A stretch of DNA of 64,000 nt from Edaphochlamys debaryana. Its lineage: Eukaryota > Chlorophyta > Chlorophyceae > Chlamydomonadales. A program made the position numbers and the translations under genes. This document shows positions 48,401 through 60,133 of this stretch, one piece after another. The notes beneath the pieces are model-generated. The model searched no databases. It saw nothing but the letters and a program-made list of their open reading frames with translations, and had not been told where the DNA came from. The DNA lies in NCBI GenBank assembly GCA_016858145.1, contig JAEHOE010000083.1:248001-312000 (forward strand), in the 5' to 3' direction. Position 1 is the stretch's first letter; every line of letters starts with the position of its first letter.

Positions 48401-51400
48401 TTCCATCACTGGCGGCGGCGGCAGCGGCGGCCAGCTGCTGTTTGCGACCGGCGGCGGGCCCATGGTGGCGGGGCTGGCGGAGCTGCTGGATGCTGACGTG
48501 GACCTGGCGGAGGTGGCGGCAGCGGCGGCGGCCGCTGGCGGTGACGTCGAGGCGCTGCAGCGGCAGCACATGGCCCGCCGCCGCCGACAGCAACTGGTGG
48601 CCGCTGGCGGCGGCGGCGGGGCTGGCGCGGGGCAGGCGGACCGGCCCTTCAGCGAGGGCGGCGCGGTGCGCTGGGGTGTTCCGGAGCAGAGGATGGCCAT
48701 GCAGGTGAGACGCAGGGACTGCTGAACCCTCTGCCACCTCTCCACCTTACCTTTGTCCTACTGTGTTTCAAGCGTCGTGCTGGTTTCACGATTCGACCAA
48801 GCTGTATTTTGAACGCCCGCATGAGCGTAACTGTCGCAGTGCCAACTTCCCTTGCCGGCGTTCCCTTCCTAACTGTCCCATCCCGGCCCCCTCCAGGACG
48901 CCATCCACGAGGGGGACGCCGAGGGACTCGACCTGGCCGGCACCGCCAGCGGGCTCGGCGGCGGCGGCCTGCCCCGCTCCGGCGCGCACCGCCGCGTGCG
49001 TTCCACCACAGACCTGCCGCTCTTCGCAACCGACGACGACGCCACTCCGGCCGCCACGCCGCTAGGCACCTCCCCCAGCGGCCTGGGCGGCAGCGGCGGG
49101 CTGCTCGGCGACGCTGCGCAGTCCAGCTCCGCCTCCGCCGCCGCCACGCCCGGCGGCGCGGCGGCCTTGTCGCGGCAGCGCAGTGGCGGCGGCGCGCAGC
49201 ACCGCCGCCAGCTGTCGGCGGAGACGCTGGAGTCCGCGGCGGCGGGGCTGTGGGCCGAGCCGCTGCTGGCGGGAGCCGGCGGCGGCCGGAGGGATTCGGG
49301 GCTGGGGAGGCCGACGCCGCTGGACTCAGTCGCCGACGCTGAGATTGAGCCGCTGGCGGCGGGGGCGGCGGCAGGCCCGGGAGTGGCGACGCGCGCCGGC
49401 GGCGGCGGCGGGGGCGGCGGCGGGCCGCGCCGCCGGCGGCCGCTGTCCTGGCCGCCGATCCTGGTGTGGCTGTACGGCAGGACGGTCGCGCCGGTGCTGG
49501 CCTTTGCGCAGCGGCGGCGCAGCGGCGACAGCGACGACTCCGTCACCGCCTACGCCGCCTTCCTAGTCTTCTTCCTGGCGTGAGTGTCCGCTGTCCACAT
49601 CTTTAAATGTTTCCTCGTGATCATTGCAGTGTACCTTACCAGTGTTAATCATCGACTTCAAGGGCCCAGGGCACGGCCAATATGACCCGCAAGGTGGAAG
49701 CAGGCCCTGGCCAGGCCCGCACGCGAGTCGCCCCGTCCCAAGCTCTGCCCCCCCCCGGCCCCGCCTCCCGCCCGCGCAGGGACATGTCCGCCTCCGCGGC
49801 CGTGCTGCCGCTGTCCATGTTCCTGTACGCCCTGCTGCTGAGGGTCAAGCCGCGGCGGTACTGGCAGGTGCGGGCCGCACGTAGGAGCCATGGGTGTCGA
49901 GAGGCAGAGGCGCAGGCCCTAAGGCCCGCGAATGGTGAAACAGCGAGGGCTTGGGGCTCCCAGTTGGGTGAAACAGCGAGGGCTTGGGGCTCCCAGTTGG
50001 GTGCCTGCCTCCGCCCCGCCACCATGCTCCTTTACCCCACGGCCATCCCCTTCCTTCCCCCAGGGCGCGCTGCTGTACGCAGAGGCGCTGCTGATTGCGC
50101 AGTACGGCTACCTGGTGCTGGGCCGCTGCCTGTGCGGGGAGGCGGGCGGGAGCGGCGGCGCGAGCGGCGGGGCGGGCGGCAGGGGCAGCTGCATCTGGGT
50201 CTTTGGGCGCCGCGACTTCCTCTTCTGGGTGCAGGTGGGTCGGGGGGAAGAAGCGCTCTAATGAGGTATGGTGGGCCTGGACAAGATGGGCCCAGGATGG
50301 GTCCATGACCCCCAGCCAGGTGCCCCACCAATACCATGGTCGCCCTCCTGCATACTCCTCGCCCAACTCATGGCTGTCATGGCTGTCATGGCTGTCATGG
50401 CTGTCATGGCTGCCCTCCTGCATGCTCCGCAACCTCGTCTCTCTCCCCCGTCCGACCGCCCCTTCCTCCGCCCGCAGGCCCTGGGGCTGCACGACGACCC
50501 CCTCCGCGCGCTGCCGCTGTTCCTGGTGTACCTGGCCACACTCATGCACACCTACAGCCTCGACCGGGTGGGGGTGGGGGTGGGGGCGGGGTGGGAGGCT
50601 CGACACGCGGGACAGGACCGGGCTGCAGCCCAACGCCCTTCCCTTTTCCCTATGTCGACGCCTGCATTGACACGCCGCGCATCCTCATCATCCGACCCCA
50701 GGTCTACGCTGCGGTGTCAGGCCCGCCCCTGTATATGCAGCTGCCGGGGTCCGGCCCCGGGGGGCCGCTGGGGGCCGCGGGGCGCAGCGGCTCGGGCTCC
50801 AGTGCGGGCGGCGCCGAGGGCGGCGCGTGGCTGTCCTGGAGGCGGCTGCGGCGCAGCCTGCGGCGGGCGGCGGCGGTGTGCCGAGCGCTGGCGCTGCACC
50901 TGAGGGCCGTGTACGGGTGAGCAGGATCTAGGGCGTCCAAACGACCAGGCGCCAGGGGTTACTTGTCTTCGCAATCGGCTGGATGGCGTGCTGTCGTTTC
51001 CGCTCCATTCCCAATGTGTTTGTCAGCCGCTTGTGGGCCCCGTGCGCTCCCCGCAGGCTGGTCACGGCCCCCCACGAGGTCGGGCCCTACTGGGTGAAGC
51101 TGCAGCTGCAGCGCCCGCTGCCCTCCGCCCCCCGGCCCCCCACCGCCATGCCCTCGGGCCTACCCTCCGCCCCCGCCTCCGCCGCGGGTCGCGCCACATC
51201 ACCGGCGGAGCTGCAGCCAGGGAGCAAGGAGGCTGCGGGCGGCAGCGTGGGCGCTTCCGGACTGCCGCCCCGGCCCCGGCCGGCCTCAGCGCCGCCGGAG
51301 GTGGTGGCTGCGCCCGCGGCCCTTCAGCCACCGGTCGAGGGCGTAGCCCCAGCGGCTGGGGCCGCTCAGGCCCCTGCAGACCTGGGCGCCTATTGGCGGG

Positions 51401-54400
51401 CAGGGCCCGTCACTGCCGCCGTCGCCGCGTCCCTGGGCGACGCGGGCGGCGAGGGACGGGGCTTGGCGCCCGCCGGCCTTCCGCCACCCTCCGGCCTACA
51501 GCAGCCCTTCGGGGCTGCCGCGGTGCCCTCGGCTGCGGTGCCGGGGCTGGCTGCGGGCGGCCCCGGTGCGGCGCTGGTGATGTCTATGCAGGACATGGTG
51601 GGGGCGGTGTACAGCTACGGAGAGGCGGTGCGGCGGTCGCGGGAGGCGGCGGAGGAGGCGCGGCGGGAGCGGCGGCGGCGGAGGGCGGTGTTGCGCGAGG
51701 TGGGCTGGGGGGCGGGTCAAGGGTGCCCCGGGATCCCGGACATGCCTGTTTCACCTTGACTCTTCAAACTCCCGCCCTGACCCTTCCGCGAGGACGCCGT
51801 CCGCGAGTCAACAGCTGGTGGTCTGAGCGCTCAGAACTCTTCCGTCATACCTGTAGCTGCCTCCAACCCCATACCTTGCCATGTGTGCAGGTGTTTGACG
51901 GCGAGGACGTCAGCGACGACCGCTCCAGCACCGGCGAGCGATCCGACGACGAAGGCAGCGGCAGCGGTAGCGGCGGCCGCAGCGGCAGCGGTGGCGCGGC
52001 AGCAGCGGAGCCCGCCGCCGCCGCCGTCGCCACGCGCGCCGCCGCCTACACCCTGCCCCGGCTGCGGCTGCAGCACGAGGCTGTGGCGGCCTCGGGCGCA
52101 TCGGTGCACGTGCTGCTGCAGGTGCTGCCGTGGACGGGCTCCGGCGGCGGCGGCGGCGGCGGCGGGAGGGGTGCTGGAGGGCTGGCGGCAGCGGCAGCGG
52201 CGGCAGGAGGCGGCGGGGCGGTGGACGAGGAGGGGCTGCGGGCGCTGCAGCCCAGCCCCACGCCCGCCAGGGACGTGGCGGCGATGCTGCAGTGCGCCGC
52301 GGAGGCGACCAAGAGGTGAGGGCGCGGAGCGTTCCCAGCGCAGGGTCTAGGCGCTGTTCGTGACTGTAGCTAGTGTTTCAAGTTTCGGGGGGTTGTGATA
52401 AGGTCGATGCAACGTGTGTTATGGAGGTGGGCATCCGCCTTGCTGACCCGCCTCTGGCCCCTTCCTACCGCAGGCAACGGCTCGCGGCCCTGTCCGTGCC
52501 GCCCTTCCGCGGCCAGCCCGGAGGCTCCGGCGCCGCCAGCGCTGCACCGAGCGGCGAGCTGCCGCCCCTGGTCGGCCCGGGAGGCGCCCCGGAGCCGCCC
52601 CCACCGGACACCGCCGCCGCCGGCCTGCACCGCCGAGGAACGCGGCCCTCGCCTCCCCCTCCCGCCCCGCCTCCCTCCACCTCCACAGCACCCCTACCCC
52701 CACCCCCGCCCTCCCACCGCCGCCAGCCCAGCCTCGGCGCCGCGTCCGATGTCTCCGCCTCCTCCGCCGTGCCGCCGCCCCCGCCGCCGCCGGCCCCGCC
52801 GCCGCCCGAGCTGCGCCTGCCCGACGCCGCCGCGCTGCCCGCCATTCTGTCCGTGGAGCACCACGCGGCCCCCGCCCGCGACTTCTACACCGCCACGGCC
52901 TTCCTCGACATCCTGTCCTTCCTCTACGTAGGCCGGGGCTGGGGGCGTGGAGGGGACGTGGCGTGGAGAGGACGTGGGGCGTGGGTCTGTTTGCCCGTAT
53001 GCGGCCGAAGTGGGGCTGGGGATAGTGGCGGAGCGGGGTATTTCGTATGGCAGTGACCACCTTCACTCCTGTGTCGGCTCACCCTCCGACACCGCCTCTC
53101 TCTCGCCCCGCCCACCCAACCGCCCAACCCCCGGCCCGCCCCAGGCGCTGGTGTTCTACCAGCTGGTGGCCTCGTCCGCCGCCAGCCTGGCGGACATCGC
53201 AGACGCGGACCGGAGGTGCGGAGCGGGGGGTGGGTGGGTGCTTGGGGAGGCGGCCAGAGGCAGGTGTTCAAGGGACGAATGTGTAGGGTCTCAAGGTGTT
53301 AGTGGTACCAGTAACCCTCCCCTCGGCCGCGCAGCCCACCGGACAGCTCCATCCCCACACCCCGACCCCCCACCGACCCCCAGGCTGCCCCTGGACTACC
53401 TGGCGGCCCTCATGCTGCTGTTCGCCCTGCTCGTGGCGGAGCGGGCCGTGTACGTGCTGGGCTGGCCAGGGGCCAAGATGGCGCTGCACGTGGCGTCGCA
53501 GGTGCGCAGAGAGGGCGGCGTGTGGGCTCGATTGCTCGTGAGCGTGTCCCGGCTCCCCACCCACCCTTGCACTGTTTCATCCTACGCGTCCCTCTGTCTC
53601 GGCCTCCATGTTTGTCTACAACCCTTCCGCGCGCAGGCGCTGGTGCTGGGTTGGAGCCTGGGCGTCTACTGGCGCAGCGTCGCGGCGGACGCGGGCGTGG
53701 GGCGGCATGTGCCGGCGTCGGGCGGGCACGGAGGCGGCAGCGAGGGCGTGCGGTCGCACCTGCGCGTGTTCGTGCTGCTGCGATGTCTGGGCTTCTGCCT
53801 GGGTGAGTAGTAGGGTTCGGGGAGGGAGGGGAGTGCAGGGCACCAGGGCCCTGTGGACCGGCTGGCAATGCTTGCATGTCGCTTGATGTGCGCGGGTTCG
53901 GGCACACCCGAGCAGACGCCCGCCAGCGCGTTGCATTTACAGTGCGGTATATTGACCTTTTGTGTGTTCACAAGAACGTTTGATTGCTGTGCGAAGACGA
54001 AGACGGAGACATGCGGTCATCTGGCGATGTCGCCTTGCGCAAACCGCTGTGCTCACGCCTTGTCAGTAGTCAGGAAACGCAGTCCGAGCGACTCAGGTGA
54101 CTCTGCGCCAAGTTGCTCCGCGCGAGCCCTCGCGCACCCTAAAACAGCAACCGCATGCCTAAGCCGCAGTCCCATTAGGCGCGATTTAGGCGCAAACGTG
54201 TTTCTGTTTATGTCGCGGACACTTTGCACGCCGCGCATGAGCTTTGGAAGACTGTGTCGCTGCCGCGCGTTGAGAAGTCCGTTAGGCCCGCGACAAGCCG
54301 TAACGTCGGCCTCAACTTCTGGGGGCCGCCATAGGCAGCTTACACGCATACGTCTGTATAATGCGGATGCGGTGCGACTGTCGGGGGGCCCGTTTTGTGT

Positions 54401-57400
54401 CGGCCTCGGGACTTCACTCTGCAGGGGCGAGGGTTTTGCGGCGTCCGACACAAAAGGGGGCCATTTCGGCGATCAAGGGTCAACGATAATACCGCTGGAT
54501 TGCTCCTGAGCTCATGGACGCAAACTCAGTGACTGGCCCCCTTCCCCCTCCTCCAGGAGCGCTGCAACTCCGGGACGGCTACCCGCCCCTTTCGGCGCCA
54601 GGACCGGCGGGAGGCGGGCGGCACGCGTCCTTCTTCTACCGCCGCGCTGACTGGGCCCACAACCTGGCCTTCAATGTCTTCTACAGCCGTGAGTGGGGAT
54701 CACATGGTCTAGGAGAAGACGGGACTCCGCTTCTCTTGTGTTTTAAAAGGGCAGGAGAGCGTGGGAGACCTGGCGCCACGCCTTTGTGCCCTTTGTGCCC
54801 GTACAACTCCCCTGCAGTGCCGTTCCTGTACGAGATCCGTACGTTGCTGGACTGGACGTGCGTGACCACCTCGCTGGACTGGTACAGCTGGCTCAAGCTG
54901 GAGGGTGCGTGCTGGGCTCTGGGGTGGGACGCGTGGAAGGGGCTGGCCGGAGGGCCTCGTGGGAGGTCTGGGGCTCTTCGCCGCGTGTGGCTGGAGTGTG
55001 GCCGACCAGCGTGCGCCCCTGTCCCCGCCCTCCCGCAGACATCCGTTCCAGCCTCTTCGTGGCCACCTGCCGCAACCAGTGAGCGCGGGGTGGAAGAACT
55101 GGCTTTGCAGGCTAGCCCGTTGCACAGCGTAGACGGGTTGGGACCCGCTCGTCGGTTCGGAACGGGTCTTGCCTGTCAGTCGGGGCGTTCTTGCCTGACA
55201 GACTCCCCCCTTGCTGCACCCGATCGCAGATCCAACAAGCACCGGCGCATCGGCGAGCGAGTGCCCCGATACGTCAAGGCGTCACAGGTGTGCGCAGGCC
55301 CGGGGCCGAAACGGCAAGCCCCCCTGCTATGCCCCTGGCAACCCTCGTGCTGTACCCCGGCGGGGACCGCGAGGGCGTGTGGCACACTTCACAGCCCCAA
55401 AGTCATGTGCAAAATTAGCCCACTGACAGCAGTGTGCCGGGACCAAGCACCCGCCTCCACGCATGTCACCCCCCCGTGCAAGCCACTCTGCAAACCCCCT
55501 TGCAAACCCCCCTTGTAACCCCCCTTGCAAGCCTCCTTGCAACCCCCCTCTGCAAGCCCCCTCTGCAACCCCCGGTTGCACGCTCCCCTTGCAACCCCCT
55601 CAGCCCCCTCTGCAACACCCCACCCCCCCTGCAACCCTCATCTGCAAGCCCCCCTTGCAACCCTCATCTGCAACCCCCCTCCGCAACCCCCCTCTGCAAC
55701 ACCCCTCCGCAACACCCCTTGCTACCCCCCCCTGCTACCCCCCTTGCAGTCCCCTTGCTACCCTCCTTGTAACCCCCCCTGCTAGCCCCCGTGCTATCCC
55801 CCTTGCTATCCCCCTTGCTGTCCCCCCTTGCTAGACCCCCCTGCAACCCCCGTCTTGCAACCCCCCCTGCGAACCCGTCTGCAACCCCCCTTGCCAACCC
55901 TCTTGCAACCCCCCTTGCCAACCCCCTTGCAGTCCCCCTTGCAAACGCCCTTGCAAACCCCCTTCCCTATCCCTCCTACAACCCCCCTTGCTATTCCCCC
56001 TTGCTATCCCCCCTTGCAATCCCCTGTGCAACCCCCTCGCTATACTGGTACCCCGGGCTGACCTCCCCTGCCCCCTCTTCCCTCCTCCCCCCCCCCAGGG
56101 CGTGCTGGCGCTGGCCGCGCTGCTGCTGGTGCTGTGGCTGCCGCCGCTCTTCTTCTCCAGCGGTGCGCCCACCTACCAGGTGCCCTCGCTGCAGGACGTG
56201 CGGGTCAACGTGTCGCTCGCGCAGGTGGGGGTGGGGGGCGGAGGGGGGCGTAGAGGGGATGGGCGAGCGGGACATGCAGCCCACAAAGGGTGGAGGATAT
56301 GTTGGTCATGTGCCTTGGGGCGGGGCTGCGATGGCCTTGGGATGCAGCAAGGCGGCAGCAAGCTAGCAACCAGACGGCCGGCTGTCCTCAGCTGCGCATC
56401 CGGCGTCCTGTGCCTGCCCGCGCTGGCTTCCCCCACCGACTGTGCCGCCTGCTCCACCCCGCGCTGGCGCCCCAGGTTTTCGGCGGATCGGACGCCGCCT
56501 CCGTGCAGCGGTTCCCCATCTTCGCAGCCGGCGACCGCAGAGCCATCTTCCGCTGGACCGTCCCCGAGCCGCCGCCGCCGCCGCGGCCCCCTGCGCCGCC
56601 GCCCGCCGCGCCGCTCCACCCGCCCGCACCCTCTCCCGCTCAGCCGCCCAGGCCCCGCCTGCCACTGAGCCCCCAAAGCCCGGGGGCCGAGGCCCCGCTC
56701 GCCCCCGAGAAGACGGCCTCAGTGCCGGACTGGCTTCATGCAGGCAGCGAGGCACCCCAACCCGCGGGTGTCCTTACGGCGCCAAATCGGAAGGAAACGG
56801 CGGCGGAGAGGCGCGGCCTGGCGGAGGTGGCCGCTGGGGGCGGCGGGGGCGGCCTGCCACGTGCCCTGGCGGGGTACGCTCCGGAGCAGGTGTGATGAGG
56901 GGGAGGTTGCGTGGGGGCGTGGATGGGCGACAAGTGGGAGGGCGGCCGCGCGTCCGGGGACCACGGGCAGGGGCAAGTGTCCGCGCAGCGCAGATGCAGA
57001 ACGCATCGTCAGGCCATCGCCGTCGTCCGATGCATTGCACCCGTCCATAACCCTCTCTAGGGAGAGGGAGACCTCAACCCTCTTACTCCGGCTTCTCACC
57101 TCCGGAACCTACCAAACCCACCCTTGCAGGCCATGGCTGGCTGTTTCGCCCCCGAGTCCGACTCCACCTGGCGGGCCTCGCCGCCCGCGCGGGCGGCCCT
57201 GGCGGCGGCGCTGGCGGCGGAGGCTGACCCGGGGCAGAGCGGGGACCCTGCGCCCGTGGTGCTGGAGGTGGGTGCAGCGGAGCGCAAACGGGTGGGGGGT
57301 ATGCGGGGCATCCGTGACTCGCAACCCTTCATCAAGTTGGCTTGGCCTCGTGTTTCTCGTCCCGGCCCTCCGCAGGTGCGCTGGCTGCTGACCCGCTCTG

Positions 57401-59230
57401 CGCCGCTGAGCTCTGCCAAGGGTGGCCCGGGCTGCGCTGGGGGCGTCTCGGTACCGCTGTCACTGCCGTCCCGAAAGGGCCTGGCCCAGGTGGGGAGATA
57501 CAGGCCGTTTCCAGCGGTGGACGGTTGCCAAGCTCGGTGGCAAACAGCCCCATCGCCGGGGCCTGCCTGACTTGCTCTGTGTCAACTACATGCCTCCATA
57601 GCACCCGGCCGCGCCATATCAGTAACCGTCACCATCAGTGATACGGCTTAGGCATCTCTGGTAGAGAAAGCGGCCGCCTTACCAATGCGCACTCAGGAGC
57701 TCCGTTCGAGTGTGCTGGACAGCACGGTCACGGAGCGACTGCGGCGTCCCAAGCGTTGGACGGTCGCCAAGATCTGCCAGGCCGCTACCCTTCCGCCGGT
57801 CGGACCAGTCCCAGGCTCGATGCCGCATCATCCTATTGACGTCCCCCCTCCCTCGGGGGCCCCGCTCCCCGCCTGGGCCCCGCCCCCCGCCCCGCAGCTC
57901 CTCGTCGGAGCAACCAACCGCACCCTCCTCACCGCCGCCAACGCCACCGACCCCGCCGCACACGGCTCTCCGGGCCTGTTCCCGCTCTTCCTGCGCCTGC
58001 GCGGCGACGCCTGCAGCGTGCGGCTGGGGCTGCAGGGCGACGGAGGCGGCGGCAGCGCCACGCCGCCGCTCACCGGCCGAGGCCCCCAGCAGTCCCTTGC
58101 TGCTGCCAGCCAGCGACGACGGGGTCTGCTCGAGAGGTTGGGCTGGGGCGCCTGGCGCAGGAGCAGGGGCGGCGTTGACGCGGTCCCGGCTGCCAGCGAG
58201 GAGGCGGACCGCTGGGGCGATGCGATGGTGGGGTGCTACGCAGTGCTGGCCTCAGAGGGCGGTGGAGGGGGCTGGGGCGAGTGGTGGTCGCTCGAGTGCG
58301 GCGCGCTGCTGCCGCCGGGCCCCGGCGGCGACGGCGATGCCGACGCTGACGATGGCGCCGCCAAGGCCCAGCGCAGGCGGCGGGGCCTGGCGGCCGCCTC
58401 GGCGCCTTTGCTGGCGCCGTCCCCAAGCCCGAGTCCGGCTCCACAACCGGACCCGGATCCGGATCCGAGTCCGGAGCTGCTGGACGCCTGCGCGGGCGCC
58501 CCGGGCGGCTCCCGGGCGCTGCAGGGGCCTCCGCTGGTGGCGGTGCTGGAGCCGGTGCAGAGCGGACTGCTGGTGGGTGGGGCTGGCGCTTGGGGTGTGG
58601 GGGCGGGCCGTGGAGGCTGGAGGACTGCGGGAGGCAAGGAGCCCGCCAGTCGCCCCGTGCTTTCCTGGCCCTTCCTCGTCTCGCAGCAATTGCTCGTTTA
58701 CCCCGCCCCCGCCCTCCCCGCGCCCCAGGGCGAGACGCTCTCCCGCTTCGGCATCACGGGCCTCTACATCACCTTTGTGCTGGCCATCGGCCGCTTCCTG
58801 CGCCTCTCCGTGTCCAGCCTGCGCCTGCGCATCCCCACAGAGGACCTGCCCTCCACGCGGCGCCTCGTGGCGCTGTGCCAGGACGTGGCGGTCGCACGGG
58901 CGGAGGGTGAGTCGCGTGCGCGGTCCCCCTGCCTCGTACGTCGTAGGGTGGCGCGTGGAGCTTGAAGGGATGGGAATGCGGACGCGGCGGCGAAACGCCG
59001 GGGCCCAGTGGTGACTCATATACCGGCACGCTCGGCCTGGGTTGTAACTATGGGGCTCGTTGGGGATGGCCTGTTGGCGTTGAAGCCGCTGACTTGAACC
59101 CCGACCCGTGTGCGCGTTACCGACCACAGGCGAGCTGGTCCTGGAGGAGCAGCTGTTCCGGGCGCTGATCAACGTGTACCGCTCGCCCGAGCTCCTGTTC
59201 GAGCTGAGCAAGAAGCACAAGCAGGCGTGA
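39440..59230 (+). CDS. PIEZO: Piezo mechanosensitive ion channel
   Basis: Thirty-eight exons join in phase to 4129 residues: 39440-39521, 39626-41069, 41213-42649, 42817-43137, 43259-43530, 43663-43969, 44130-44453, 44603-44828, 44949-45416, 45557-45708, 45866-46127, 46329-46856, 47080-47136, 47290-47493, 47639-48155, 48304-48704, 48897-49579, 49780-49867, 50064-50234, 50478-50567, 50702-50916, 51057-51699, 51891-52315, 52474-52927, 53145-53215, 53384-53501, 53637-53802, 54557-54688, 54818-54904, 55039-55078, 55230-55287, 56099-56224, 56476-56889, 57130-57267, 57376-57489, 57697-58572, 58729-58906, 59130-59230. Family marks are FYTATAFLDILSFLY; PFLYEIRTLLDWTC with WLKLEDI (about 3420-3450); the outer helix (3482-3523); a cap; and the pore-lining inner helix GITGLYITFVLAIGRFLR plus RIPTEDLPSTRRLVALCQD and YRSPELLFELSKK at the C-terminus. 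Piezo forms a trimeric, force-gated cation channel. Most earlier exons are hydrophobic blade helices separated by low-complexity loops. The length far exceeds the usual 2500-2800. Exon 11 may end in a GC donor. Confidence 0.94.
49934..49999 (+). repeat. Two 33-bp direct repeats in Piezo intron 18
   Basis: ggtgaaacagcgagggcttg and the following 13 bases are repeated exactly, head to tail, inside the intron between exons ending at 49867 and starting at 50064. Confidence 0.9.
50370..50412 (+). repeat. 9-bp tandem repeat in Piezo intron 19
   Basis: The unit atggctgtc is repeated about four to five times, between the exon ending at 50234 and the one starting at 50478. The period is a multiple of three, but the stretch is outside the phased exon model. 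Confidence 0.85.
54387..54463. repeat. Imperfect inverted repeat in Piezo intron 27
   Basis: gcccgttttgtgtcgg near 54388-54403 faces ccgacacaaaagggggc near 54445-54461, leaving a loop of about 40 bp. The host intron (53803-54556) is several times longer than most others in the gene and less GC-rich, so a small transposon-derived insertion is possible. Confidence 0.6.
55440..56040 (+). repeat. C/T-rich tandem tract in Piezo intron 31
   Basis: About 600 bp are built from variable short units such as ccccccttgcaac and cccccttgctatc, with almost no G except in the TTGC/CTGC core. It fills most of the 811-bp intron between 55287 and 56099. The sense strand is pyrimidine-rich, so splicing must ignore many weak acceptor-like sites. 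Confidence 0.9.
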
Positions 59231-60133
59231 GGGCGGCGGGGCGGAGCAGCAGGCGGGGAGCGCGAGGGAGGGAGGCAACGCAGGTTTGTGCGTGTTGGGA
59301 GGGTGCGTGGAAGGGGCGGGGTAGCATGTAGGCCGGGGTGGGGGAGGGGCACGCAGGAGGGGGCAAGCTGAGTCAGGGTGCTCAGAGAGGCATTGCATGC
59401 GCCATTGGAACGTTACAAGTGACTTGAGTTGACTGTTGCGCTGCGCCCGAGACCCCGAGACCCGCGCAAGGGGTGGCCGAAGCTGACATCCGCAGGCCAG
59501 TGGGCATATGCAAACCCAAGGCATCGCGATGATGGTTGAAAGTTGAACCGCCGAGGACCGCGAGGCCGAGAACTGCAAAACCGACCTAAGATGGCCAATC
59601 AAGCACTTGCAGTAAGGTTTACGCGTACATACCCGTGATGCCTTCTGTGCCACGAAGCAGCGATGGCCGCAACTTAAAGGCGCGGGCGCCGGTTCCGGCA
59701 GCCCTTCGACAAGCCCTTCTAACATGACCTTACGACTCGATGAATGCCACGCTGTTGTCATCACACCTCGGCAAGTGCCCCAGCACGTCTGCGCGCGTTC
59801 CAGCGCTCGAGCAGCCTAAGCACGACGACATGTCGCCTTCGGCCGTTTTTCCCACTCCTGAAACCTATCGTAACCTTACCTGACGGTCGAGATGCAGCTG
59901 TTTAACAAGGCGACAGACACGAACACTTAGCTTTACCTTACTCTGAACCCAACCGAATAGAAATAAGGACGGCCAATCAACTGCACGCGCACTAGCGAGC
60001 GCACTGGCGTCGTGACCCCCTAACGCCGAGCGACCTTGTGACCTTGTGACCTTGCTAGACGTCTGAGAAGGTAGACGGCGTCGCAGTCGTTTGTCGCCCG
60101 CCGACTGCTGTCGGGCACGACGAGCGAGCGAGG
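59231..60133. other. Spacer between Piezo and the TmcB-like gene
   Basis: The first part is the Piezo 3' flank (G-rich to about 59360). 59600-60120 is clearly less GC-rich, with several inverted short motifs but no coding exon, and should contain the promoter and leader of the next gene. Confidence 0.45.
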
